Source: Echinometra lucunter
Lineage: Eukaryota; Echinodermata; Echinoidea; Camarodonta; Echinometridae
Length of the DNA stretch: 64,000 nt
Assembly: GCA_029962745.1 (NCBI GenBank)
Contig: CM057151.1
Location: 6,429,706 to 6,493,705 of the forward strand
Direction of reading: 5' to 3'
Shown: positions 10,931 through 21,576 of the stretch, piece by piece
Numbering within the stretch: the first letter of the stretch is position 1
How the letters are laid out: each line of letters starts with the position of its first letter
Notes under the pieces: model-generated
The model's database searches: none
Told to the model about the DNA's origin: nothing
What the model saw: the letters and a program-made list of their open reading frames with translations, nothing else
Program-made: the position numbers and the translations under genes

Positions 10931-13900
10931 CTATGAAAATAACAACAGAAGAGTTAGATGAAAATCATCTGCTTCAAAGTGACATAATGCATATTCATTA
11001 CAAAATAGACTTTTATACTTCCAATTGCAAATTAGAAGGTTACAATATAAGATTTTCAAGAACTTCTTCTGCTTTTACAATGTCTAGCCAAATTATGCTT
11101 ATAGTTCTGAAAATAATATTCAAAACTGGTCATCAAATGTCTGATAGTTTCTGAAACAACAATGTCCTGCATTGATATACTTTAAATTGTGAAAATAGGA
11201 AGTGATAAAGGTAAATATTTTGTGATAACTGAGCAAAGACAATATCATTTTTAAACAAATGGCTGTCCCTTCAGATGATTCCAAGAGAAAGGGAGTGTTT
11301 GATAAGAAATAGTGAAAAGTTAGAATGATTTTTTTTTTTGAAGGTTACATTAATGCGTGTCCATTAGACCCAAATGGAGTGTTTATGAGAAACTCCACTC
11401 AAAAGCATTGCTTTATTGTTCTATCACAAATAACAGCTTGATCTACTTACCTGCTAATCTGACAACTAGGGGTACTTTGAGATCCATTCCCCTACATGCT
11501 GATGTGATGCCATTAGCGATGATGGAACAATCTACAATACCTCCGAATACATTCACTAGGATAGCTTTTACCTGCAATGGGTGAATAAAGTGAGAATGTA
11601 ATAAAGCTGAAATTTAAAAAGTTGTTGTACGGTAACTGCCCCCCCCCCAACTTTCATTATGGTCATTTTATTTAATAAATGGTAGGATACCAACAACTCT
11701 ACAGTCTTGTGAACTTGTTACCTCTTTAAGTAATTTATGGAACAAATGTAAGGTAAAGGTCACATGGAGATGTTTTCAGGGGTTAAAGTTAAGAATTCAG
11801 ATGCAGGTCAATTGTTGCAGAAACATAGGTAAGTGTACATTTCACACAATGGGATAAGGTATACAGCAACCTTCCGCTTCAGTCCTGTCTGGTTAGGTAA
11901 CTTAAAAACGATACATGTTGTTGCATATATCATAATGGAAGAGGGAAAAAGTACATCCAAACTCACATTTTCATCTGAGCTGATTAGTTTGAAGGCTTCA
12001 AAGACCTGTGATTCTCCTACACCACCACCACAATCCAGGAAGTTTGCTGGCTCTCCTCCATGTAGCTTGATGATATCCATGGTTGCCATGGCAAGACCAG
12101 CACCATTCACTGTATCAGTGAGAGGAAGGATTGGGATGGCATTACCATATGTTCACAGCCAGAGGTAGTGGTTCACAGATATCAAAAGCGCCCACTGAAA
12201 ACTTGTATAGTCCACATATTTTAGGGACACTAATGCAGCTGTCATTTGTAAGATGCACCTCTCGACCCCCGGGATGGTGTGTCATTGTACCGAGGTGCGT
12301 CATACATTTTGATACCATGACGCACCGCTCGTTAGCAAAAGTGATGCACCATTTCATGAAAATGACTGACCACTGACGCACAACTGAGAAACACTTTGAT
12401 AAGCTCAGTCGGTATAACAAATTTCCGACATTGATGTATCACTGAAAAATATTAAAACCTGATATACGTAGAAACAAAACAAAGAATATAGATCTGTTGC
12501 AATTTTGAACATGCCCGTGTTGGCGATCTTTGGAGTGAGGTCATCTTGTGTCTTGGGGTTTCCCCACTTCCCAGAAGCGTGATTTAATATGTTATATTTG
12601 TTTAAGTTACCCATTTCGTTAGCTTTTTATATTTCTTTGGTTGGCCCGCCGTAATTATTATCATCATCAAAAAGTAAAGAATTAATTTTCAAGTCTATCG
12701 TTTCACCTCCGTCCCATCCGCAGTTCGTATTTCTTGAAGAAGAACCACCTGATATCATTCTCATCGACAAAGGTAAAGAATTGATTTGTCAAGTTATTAG
12801 TTTCACCTCCGTTTCGTTGGCGACTCATATTTCTTGAGGACGACTCAGACGACAAGCAACACTATTATTAATATCCAAAGGCAAAGAATTAATATGCCGA
12901 GTCCATCGTTATTTCGTTTAACCTCTGTCCCGTTAGCTTTTTATATTTTTTTTAGTCGGCCCGCCGTAACTATTATCATCAACATGATCAAAAGGTAAAA
13001 AAAATATTTTCAAATTGATCCGTCCCGTCCGCAGTTTATCTATCTTGAAGAAAACCGGCCGATATCATTTTCATGGACCAAGGTAAAGAATTAATTTGTC
13101 AAGTTCCTAGTTTCACCTTCATTTCGTTGGAGATTCATATTTATTGAAGGTGAGTCAGATGACCAGCAAAACTATTACTAATGTCCAAATGTTAAGAATT
13201 AATTTGCCGAGTCGATCGTTGATTCGTTTCAGCTTCGTCCCGTTAGCTTTTTATATTTCTTGGGTTGGCCCGCCGTAACTATTATCATCATCAAAAAGTA
13301 AAGAATTAATTTTCAAGTCGATGGTTTAACCTCCGTTCCGTCCGTGGTTTATATTTCTTGAAGAAGAACCAGCCGATATTAATCATTTTCACTGACAAAG
13401 GTAAAGAATTAATTTGTCAAGTGACTTCAGCAAGTCAAGCCGAAAGTGTCATCTCCGTCCCTTTCGCGGTTTATATTTCCTGAAGACGACCAGCGAAACT
13501 CCTATATGATTGTCAGAAAACATTTGTCGGGTCGATTTGTTGTGAAAGAGAAGAATGAATGTAGTATTTGACGCATCGTAGAAAATTGACCGTGACGCAC
13601 ATGTGACGCACCTTTTGAGTCCATGACGGTACTGTGCGTCATTAATTAATCATTTGTGAGGAACACTGATGCACCATGATGCACCATCCCCGGGGGTCGA
13701 GAGGTGCGTCTTACAAATGACAGCAGCATACCGTAAAAGTCAACCTCTATATATCACATAAACTAAAGCGAACATCAACATGAGTTACAGGGTCAAAGAG
13801 ATTTCATGAGTATAATTTTCATTTGAGTTTCAGAATAATTACCTTTAAACTACCATAGTAGCATTTGCTGCATTACCTATGACACTAAATGGGATCAAAA

Positions 13901-16900
13901 TAGTGGAATAAACACCCACCTAAGCATCCAATATTGCCATCCATACTGATGTAATTAAGGTTATGTTCAGCTGCAAAGACTTCTTTTGGGTCTGCTTCGG
14001 TCATGTCATCCATGGCAAAGACCTCCTTCTGACGGAACTCTGCATTGTCATCGAAGTTGATCTTGGCATCAAAGCACACCACTGATGGGGATGAAAGGTG
14101 AAAGGTGAAAGGTTAGAAGCCTGAAATATGACTCTATTCATATCCCTGTAATCACAAGAAATCCCAATTCTTGCAGTGTATGAGGGAGATATCAGAAATA
14201 AGAATGTGAATTATTCACATTACTATTTGAAAGCTCAATGTCACGAAAAGCCCAACGATGCAGACATGTATTTGTTCTCATAATGTTCAAAGTAATTTGT
14301 GATAAATAACACAGCATTTTGCAACAGGAACAAGTTACATACATTAGACAATGGCTATATCCTGATAAGCCATTTACAGTGTAAAAGAATGAGAAATTGG
14401 AGTAAAGAGATTATTTTTTGTTGCAAAAGATATCAAGAGTACTCCATGCACATAAAACCATGTCCATTTATTTTGCTGCAGCATTTCTCTATTTTTCATT
14501 ATTCATCTGTTAAAACATAATCAACAAGCAAGAGGTACAACATACCTCTACCATCATCTGTTTCTCCAAAAGGATTGACTTCAACTTGTGTGGCATCAAC
14601 TCCAAGGAACAACTTATATAAGTTCTTGATTTGATCTGCTGCCTATATTAATATGAAACAAATGCAAAACAATTAGACTGTATTAATCTATTCTTTTTTT
14701 CCAGTTAAGGTTTGTTAGAAGAGAAATAGACCAAAATATTGGTTGAAGGGGGGGGGGGGGGGGAGGGGGTAAAAGAGAAAAAGTTAGAAGTTGTATACTC
14801 TGTACTCAACTGCTTTAAAATCTGTCTATTGCATTGTTCATGTCTGGTAAAACAAATGCATTGTTGTAGTCACACCAACAGCATTGGTACAAATATCACA
14901 TCAAAACACATTAACTAAATCTACCTGCCAAAATTAACAAGTTACCTAACAATTCTAGATTGATAATGAAGTTCCAAGACCTCCAGTATCTTATGGAGTT
15001 AAACACATAGTCCTCTCCTAATACAGTTTCACTGTACTAAATCTCACAGAAATCCTTCAATACTGAATATCATCCTGGAATGATTTTTTCTTTCACCTAC
15101 CTGTCTGATGAGATCTCCCTTGAACTCAAGATTCTTTGCCATTGTAAGAGCTTGCTCATCTGTTATGCCAATGGTGATGTCAATAGGTTCCTACAACAGA
15201 AATCATTCAAAGATCACAACTATCATATTGGGTAATAAGTATTCATGACTTCTCTGGAAAATTACAGTTTTTAATATCCTTTGGAGTCAAATGAAATATG
15301 TAAGGATGCTTTCATATTTTTAATTATTTTGTAGTTTTCTACTTTCTTATTAATTAATCTCATTTACCTTCTTAAAAAAATAAAAAAAATAAAAAAAACT
15401 TGCATAGAAAACCAGTATCATTCCTAAAAGTCATGTAATTATTCTAACCAATTTCTTACATCACCCTCTTATCATACTGTACTACTTTCCAAGACTTTTA
15501 GTAAACAATTCTACCATAAACCTACCTTGAATATGAGTTCTGGGGTCTTTTCTGCCACCTCTTCAATGTCTACTCCTCCTGCTGGACTACCAATAATGAC
15601 CGGACCCATCATTCCTCTGTCCATTAAAATGGCCAGATATGTCTCCCTCTCAATGTCCAGTGCTTCTGCCACCATCACCTACATAAGAGGAATCCATATC
15701 ACACTTCATTATTCATTTCACTTCATTCCATAAAATAATGAGCATGTACAGCAATCAGAAAATCTCTAAAAAATAAAAAATAATTTCTCCATGGAGTACA
15801 ATAGTGCTCAGTTCAATACTGCTGTTGTTGGAAAGCTGAAATATATCTCATAAAAATGCTATTGTGCTGAGTATTTTGAAAGATATGAATGTCTTATCTC
15901 AGCCAAATAGTTTTGGACCTCATTACAACAGGATCTACTCAATCTACTAAATACTGTACACATGTCGATTGGAATTACATCAACTAAAATGTATACAAAT
16001 GAATCATAATTCAGCAAGTCAAAATTTCTACTGCAAGTTCAATTTTAACGCTGCTGAAGCAATGATGCTCTCCTTACCTTTTTAACAAGCACACCATCCT
16101 TAGGAGTTTGCTTAGTGGTGAGTTTGGCTCCAATCATCTTCTCAACCAACGGCCCAAGATCGTCCGGGCTAGAAGACAAACAAAGGAGAGAGAGAAATTA
16201 ATGACATTTTGCAAAAAGACACTTTTATTCATGTATCAACAGGTTAAAAAGATATAAATTCCAATGTTTAATCTGAATGTCCAAATACACATATAACAGT
16301 AACTGTTATAAATGTTCACTCAGTAAACTGAACACTTAATCACTACAAGTGTATCTAAAAGGTATCTAAAAATTGTAAATAACCTTGGAGAACTGAGAAA
16401 AATATAAGTTTGATACCAATGCTATTTTTAAATGATTCCTTTGTAGCAAATAATCCGATTTAAAGATATTCAGAACTCATTGGATTCACTTTTTAAAAAT
16501 CCACAGAACAAATTCTTAATGTATAAAGAGATATCATAAGGCAAACACACATGATAGGATCAACAGTGACAAAACAAAAAAACAAAACAAAAAAACAAAA
16601 ACAAAAACAAAAAACAAAACAAAAACCAACCCAAAACATAGTATATGATGACATTTTCTTACTTTTTGGTAAGATGAACTCCTCCTTTGAGACCACTAGA
16701 GAATGTTCCTTTACCCCTGCCTCCTGCAAGTATCTGAGCCTTCAGCACAATCTCTCTCACATTCAAGTCTTTTCCTTGCCGGACAGCTTGCTGGGCATCA
16801 TCAGCCACCATGAACTTTTGAACATTCACCTCATACTGCTGCATTAGCTTCTTACTCTGGTATTCCTGTAGATTTAGGTGTCTCACAGGGACTGCACCTG

Positions 16901-18624
16901 CTATACCAGCCTGTTAGAGTGAATGAAAATATGAAGGAATGGATGGATGAATGAATGAATGAATGAATGAAATAATGAATGCCAACAACTTTTGATAGGG
17001 TACATGGGTCCTTGTAAATTTCAAGCGAATAGCAAACAGAATGTCAATTTTTTCTTTTCTGCATTTACATTTGCCCCTTTGCCTTTTAACAATTAATGTC
17101 AGTCTTTGCAAACGAAGACAAGAGGGTAAATACTAAAAGGCAAAGTGACTCGACATCATGTTTTCAAATTAAGTTGTAAGAATCTAATAAGCTTTCCAGA
17201 AAATGGTGTCTGTAATTCATGTAAAATCTAATCTTGCATGCTGATGTAATCTACCAGGGGTGGTATTCTGAAAATTGTCTTAACTTTTCTTTTGACTTTT
17301 GTCTTATCTCACAAAGATAATACCTCGCTAAAATTGTTGTAAGTTGGTATTCCGAAAATTGTCTTATAGCTGTAAGGACCACCCATATTTTATCTTTAGT
17401 CATGCCCATTTGTTGGCTTTTTACCAATCAAGATGGGTTTTACACGGGTAGATGGACCAATAGCAGTATCCCTTATATAAAAACATAGGAATGTGCTTTG
17501 TGCTTTAACAATTTTAGGTGTCATTGATTAAGTTTCATGCACTATGCGCAATCGACAGCAATTAATTAACCATGAGGCTCATGTCCCCCTCGCTCAAACC
17601 AAGTCACAATTTGATGTAAAATCATCGATTCCCATTAGTTAAGTTCTTCAAATGTCTCTTCTGTTACATTTCTAGTTACAAACACTCTCTATCTTGCTGG
17701 TCGATCATGTACTGCCTGTTTCTGAGCTGGAAATTTGCCTCCAGTGTGAGATACAATAGCCCCTTAGCTGTTATAAATTTTTGTTGTAATCACCATGGAA
17801 GATAAGATAAACAAGAGATACAACAATTTTCAGAATAGCTATCATCTTGAGATATTATCTCAGCGCGTATGTAAATTAGGATCATGCACAGATTGAAGAA
17901 AGATACAACAAAAGTTAAGAGAAAAAGTTAAGACAATTTCTAGAATACTGCTTTTACCTTAACACTGAAGATACAAAAATATTAGAGATAAAACAATTTT
18001 CAGAATACGGCCCCATGCCCCTTCTCCATCTGCTTTGAATCCTTCATTTTCCTTTTTAGTTAAGTCCTTTTCCTCTTCCTTTTTTTTTTCTTCACCTCAT
18101 TTTACCCTTCTTTCTCTTTTTAAATTAAAGTTTCTTCTTATTCTTCTCCTTCCATGTGTCTCCCCTCCTCCTCCTTCCCAATCTTCTTTTCTTCTTCTCC
18201 TCCTTTAGTCTTTAGATTTAGCTTAGTTTCTCTCAATCTCCCTCTTCTTCCTCTTCCACTCTCCTCGTCCTCGAAAGTGACCACATAATGTAATGATAAT
18301 GATTATAAAAAATACTTCTGTTCGTGTATGAGTCCTTCAAATTAAGGACAAATATAAATATACAAAATTAACATACTTTCCATTAATTTGTGACAGCTAA
18401 AAGGGCCAAGGGAGGAGGAACCCTGAGAAATTCTGAAAATAGGACACTGATTTAAATACATGGGACTGTTTTGAAATACAGAGCATCAGAAAATGATTTC
18501 AAGAGAGAGATTTGGATGGAAGTAAAACTTTTAGAATGGGTATATATCTGAAACTCACATTTCTTTGAAGGATTGTCTGAAAAGAGTGACGACAGCCAGA
18601 TATCAGCCTTGCAACATTGGCCAT
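10821..18624 (-). CDS. SUCLG2: Succinyl-CoA ligase [GDP-forming] beta subunit (10 coding exons)
   Basis: Reverse join of 18559-18624, 16663-16910, 16078-16168, 15526-15678, 15101-15190, 14546-14642, 13920-14081, 11967-12109, 11451-11571 and 10821-10930: 1281 nt, 426 residues (human about 432). With the alpha subunit, the mitochondrial-matrix enzyme converts succinyl-CoA to succinate, making GTP in the TCA cycle. Visible in order: an Arg-rich transit peptide ([20 protein letters not shown]); the ATP-grasp start [13 protein letters not shown]; the nucleotide-binding stretch [20 protein letters not shown]; the metal-binding region [23 protein letters not shown]; and the C-terminal ligase domain with [25 protein letters not shown] and [25 protein letters not shown] and [17 protein letters not shown] favour the GDP-forming SUCLG2 over SUCLA2. 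All phases join without a stop. Introns carry several inverted-repeat elements. Confidence 0.97.
11451..11571 (-). CDS. SUCLG2: SUCLG2 coding exon 9
   Basis: Encodes [20 protein letters not shown] through VPLVVRLAG, part of the ligase domain. Donor GCAG|GTAAGT, phase 1. Confidence 0.96.
11967..12109 (-). CDS. SUCLG2: SUCLG2 coding exon 8
   Basis: Encodes [20 protein letters not shown] through LISSDEN. The acceptor ATACAG|TGAATG completes a Val codon from exon 7. Donor AAAT|GTGAGT. Confidence 0.96.
12233..13729. mobile_element. 1.5-kb TIR element in SUCLG2 intron 7
   Basis: The ends are about 48-bp near-perfect inverted repeats (CTGTCATTTGTAAGA, then GCACCTCTCGACCCC; left from 12233, right ending 13729), with TGACGCAC-type motifs just inside both. 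The interior is a tandem array with a period of about 312 bp: the segment GTTAGCTTTTTATATTTC plus GGCCCGCCGTAA recurs near 12620, 12930 and 13240, alternating with GGTAAAGAATTAATTTGTCAAGT units. No transposase frame is seen, so it is non-autonomous. The target duplication is unresolved. Confidence 0.85.
13920..14081 (-). CDS. SUCLG2: SUCLG2 coding exon 7
   Basis: Encodes [20 protein letters not shown] through DGNIGCL. Acceptor CCATCAG|TGGTG; donor TTAG|GTGGGT. Confidence 0.96.
14546..14642 (-). CDS. SUCLG2: SUCLG2 coding exon 6
   Basis: Encodes [20 protein letters not shown] through [10 protein letters not shown], which includes the VEVNPFGE metal/nucleotide-site motif. Phase 1 donor GAG|GTATGT. 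Confidence 0.96.
15101..15190 (-). CDS. SUCLG2: SUCLG2 coding exon 5
   Basis: Encodes [20 protein letters not shown] through GDLIRQ; exactly 30 codons with phase 0 at both ends. Confidence 0.95.
15526..15678 (-). CDS. SUCLG2: SUCLG2 coding exon 4
   Basis: Encodes [38 protein letters not shown] and PELIFK; 51 codons, phase 0. Confidence 0.96.
16078..16168 (-). CDS. SUCLG2: SUCLG2 coding exon 3
   Basis: Encodes [20 protein letters not shown] through GVLVKK. The acceptor CTTCTAG|CCCGG completes an Asn codon begun in exon 2. Confidence 0.94.
16663..16910 (-). CDS. SUCLG2: SUCLG2 coding exon 2
   Basis: Encodes [36 protein letters not shown] and [10 protein letters not shown]; the start of the mature ATP-grasp domain. 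Donor AAAAA|GTAAGA, phase 2. Confidence 0.96.
17257..18014. mobile_element. Foldback element in SUCLG2 intron 1
   Basis: Left end GGTATTCTGAAAATTGTCTT, right end an inverted near-copy (ACAATTTTCAGAATACGGCC). Further inverted matches inside involve TTAACTTTT and GTTGTATC-type segments. About 758 bp, no coding frame. Confidence 0.75.
18015..18558. other. SUCLG2 intron 1, pyrimidine-rich part
   Basis: The stretch 18016-18275 is markedly CT-rich (TTCTTCTCCT-like runs), followed by ordinary AT-rich sequence. No exon is seen. Confidence 0.5.
18559..18624 (-). CDS. SUCLG2: SUCLG2 coding exon 1 (transit peptide)
   Basis: The ATG at 18624-18622 opens 22 codons ([20 protein letters not shown], then RN), Arg-rich and without acidic residues, as expected of a mitochondrial targeting peptide. 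Donor GAAAT|GTGAGT. Confidence 0.88.
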
Positions 18625-18707
18625 TTTAGTGAATTTACCAATGAATCAATCAGGCAGAAACACGACGGGGTGACGTCAGTAAGACGAATGGTGGCGCTGC
18701 TGCAGCT

Positions 18708-19714
18708 GGGGCCTGTTTCTGGAAATCAACGCCAAGTTAGTCATATCTTTGTCCACCAACTACGGAGATGACTCTAATCTTGCTAAACCGTTTCACGAAG
18801 AGCATGCTAGCTATCATCTCGTGAATCGATGAGGAAATGTGACAACACATAGCCTTGATCACAATCACACATATATTTTGTAAACAAGAAATTATCAGAA
18901 CTGCATTTATTTGAGTGATCTGGTGAGGGAAAAGCTTAGAAATAGTAGCAGGGGGTTATAGAGATAAGATATTTTCAAAGAAGGCAGATTACACCAAAGA
19001 AAAACTTATAAAATTCTGTTTTTAGTAATTAAGTTAATTATCGTTTTGAACGTAAGATGGGTACCCCCGGGACACTAGATTTGCAAAATAAACCCCTACG
19101 TTCATAATCGGAAAAAGGAGGCAAATTAAATATTTATCCAGCCTCATGTCTTGACCAAAACGTTGATATGCATAATTTTGGTAAATTACAAGCTAAAATA
19201 TGTCTCATAAAAGTATTTTGTTTAAAAATCTACGATATAAATTATCTTTGAATAAATATGGGTCTGAAATCTACAGACTATCTCTTTGACTATGCCTTGC
19301 CTGACGTGGCAGAATTGCGTTCTTTTGTGAGATGTTACAATCACGGGAGAAACCCCCTAGGAAACCTTTTTTGCAGATCGTTTCATATGAAACATGAAAT
19401 ATAATATTTATAAATGAGAAAGGATGAATAACTGATTGCAGGAACCCTTAGAAAAGATAGATTTGAATTATTTTTTTAAATCTATGTAGCTTCCATTTTG
19501 GCCAGCCATAATCTACCAAATTAATGGCATGTGATGGCGCTGCATATCAACGAAAAAAGATATGACAGGGTCAGAGGCGTCATAAGTTCTTAGTCGGGAT
19601 GTTGGCGTTGATCTTGGCAAGCACGGCTTCGTGAAACACGTAGCAGACAACTAGCCAACTAGCGGCGATCTTAGCTGAGAAGTTGACTTATGACTGTTTC
19701 GTGAAACGGGCCCC
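18708..19714. mobile_element. 1-kb inverted-repeat element upstream of SUCLG2
   Basis: Left end GGGGCCTGTTTCTGG, right end GTTTCGTGAAACGGGCCCC (inverted). Internal echoes of CGTTTCACGAAG / CTTCGTGAAACACG and of ATCAACGCC / GGCGTTGAT also pair in inverted orientation. It ends 84 bp upstream of the SUCLG2 ATG, so it overlaps the probable promoter or 5' UTR. Confidence 0.75.
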
Positions 19715-19716
19715 TG

Positions 19717-19748
19717 GCTCAGAGTGGATTTATAAATCCACTCTGAGC
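19717..19748. repeat. Perfect 32-bp palindrome
   Basis: A perfect inverted repeat with no loop, centred on TTTATAAA with arms starting GCTCAGAGTGG. It sits just outside the preceding element. Confidence 0.9.
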
Positions 19749-20091
19749 TGGCTGCTGGCAGCGCAGCATGCAGCGCAGATATATGCAGACAGAGCTAGCT
19801 AGAGAGCCCTTGATTACAGCAGAGCTTTCACACCCAGCAGAGCCTATTACACCCAGAGCTACAAAATTGTTATCCCTGAGTGGAGATTTTGTCCCATAAA
19901 TATACCTTTATCATCCATAGTTTAAAAAATGAGTGTGAAGAAACTTTTACAATTTAAATGAAAGTAGATTAACACATGAGGGCATATAGCTGCCAAACAA
20001 CATCCACTCAGTGCACTTGTTACAAATTTTTTTTTCTTCATTTTTTTCTTGTAACGTAAAAGGCATGCAAAGATGACGCCCCTATTATCAT
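19749..20091. other. Non-coding, nothing recognised
   Basis: It has repeated GCAGAGC/CAGAGCT words at 19780-19860, then AT-rich sequence. Confidence 0.5.
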
Positions 20092-20223
20092 GGGTGTAAA
20101 TCCACTTTAAGCAGGGGGGGGGGGGGGGGGGGTGATCAACTTTTTTGCCGATTTGTTGTTGTTGTTGTTGTTGTTTTGTTTTGTTTTCTGTCGAACATCC
20201 AGGCGCGCCGGAAGGGTCCCAGC

Positions 20224-20254
<31 letters not shown>

Positions 20255-21576
20255 GGCAAACACTCTCGGGGGCCCACCCAAACCTTTACGGGGGCCCACC
20301 CCAAAACTTTACGAGGGCCCACCTCAAAACTTTACGGGGGCCCACCTCAAATGCTTACTACCAGTAAGGACAACTTAAAAAAAAAACTGAATTAAGATAA
20401 TACTGTTATAAAAAACTGTTTCCCATCTTCTCTCATCATTAGTACTGACACCTTTTTCGCCGCTTCTAGCATGTTAGGATGGCGTGAGAGACTCAGGAGA
20501 CCGGGCATGGTAATGGAAGGGCCCGAAAAACAACTATTCAGTTTCACAACTTTGTCCGCGAGAGCGAAGCGAGCGCGCAAATTTTTTACAATTTTGGTGG
20601 TGAAAATGTACAGAAACTTCATATTCCGGCATTGCCCAAATATGAAAAAATACGGGCGCCCTTATGCCAATATATGAGGATACTGAGGAGGGGAGGGGGG
20701 AGGGCAAAATAATCCCTAAATAAAGCAAGCATCTGCCCCTTTTTCATACATGATAGACAGAATTTCCAAAAACTGAGAGACGTTGCTTCTAATTACTATA
20801 CGAGAGAGCGTAGCGACCGAGTAAGAAAATTTTGATTTTTGAATGCTGAAAGTTTGCAATTTAGAGCACTAATCATGTCAATATACTCATTAAACGTGGT
20901 TGTATATGATAAAAAAAAAAATCCTCCGAGGGGGCCCTTTGGGGGGAAAAAAAAATCAATTTTACCCTCCCCACTCTCTTCCGGCGCCCATGAAAATAAT
21001 CCTCCGAATGAAGCAAGCATCTGCCCCTTTTTCATAGATGATAGACAGAATATCTAAATACTGAGAAACGTTGCTTCTAATTACTATACGAGGGAGCGTA
21101 GCGACCGAGTAAGAAATTTTTGATTTTTGAATGCTGAAAGTTTGCATTTTAGAGCACTAATCATGTCAATATGCTCATTTTACATGGTTGTACATGATCC
21201 AAAATTTTGTTTTCTTCCGAGGGGGGCCCTTGGGGGGGGGGGGGCAAAAATCGATTTTGCCCCCCCCCCCCTTTCGAATGATTGGGGGGGGGGGGAATTG
21301 CCCCCTGTCCCCCCTTCCGGCGCCTATGTAAACACACCCTCACCCACCCACACCGGACCCTCTAACACACATTTTAATTTTCAAATAGAAATTCTAAAAT
21401 ATGATGGTCGTTTATGACAGATTATCAAAATTTTTACTAACTGATTAAAATATCATTTGTTCTTTAAAAAGTAGGGGCGGGGGAGGGGGGATATTTGCAC
21501 ACGCCATCCCCCCCCCCCCCCTCTTGAAAAAATTTGGGGATATATCCCCCCCCCCCATCCCCCCGGGATTTAAGCC
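20092..21576. mobile_element. G-rich inverted-repeat element, long copy with a nested insertion
   Basis: Its ends (GGTGTAAATCC and GATTTAAGCC) and interior match the element at 1801-2205. A wider inverted pair, GTAAAAGGCAT (about 20056) and ATGCCTTTTAC (about 21589), lies outside it. Compared with the short copy, 'TGTCGAA' is separated from 'ACACACCCTCA' by about 1.13 kb of extra sequence. The many C/G runs and poly-K/poly-F frames are artefacts of homopolymers. Confidence 0.75.
20196..21330. mobile_element. Nested inverted-repeat insertion
   Basis: The ends AGGCGCGCCGGAAGGG and CCTTCCGGCGCCTA are inverted near-copies. Inside are a four-copy ~26-bp minisatellite (GGGGCCCACC..AAAACTTTAC, 20268-20350) and a duplicated block of about 130 bp with a period near 290 (20757 and 21048), each carrying GCGTAGCGACCGAGTAAG. 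Confidence 0.7.
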
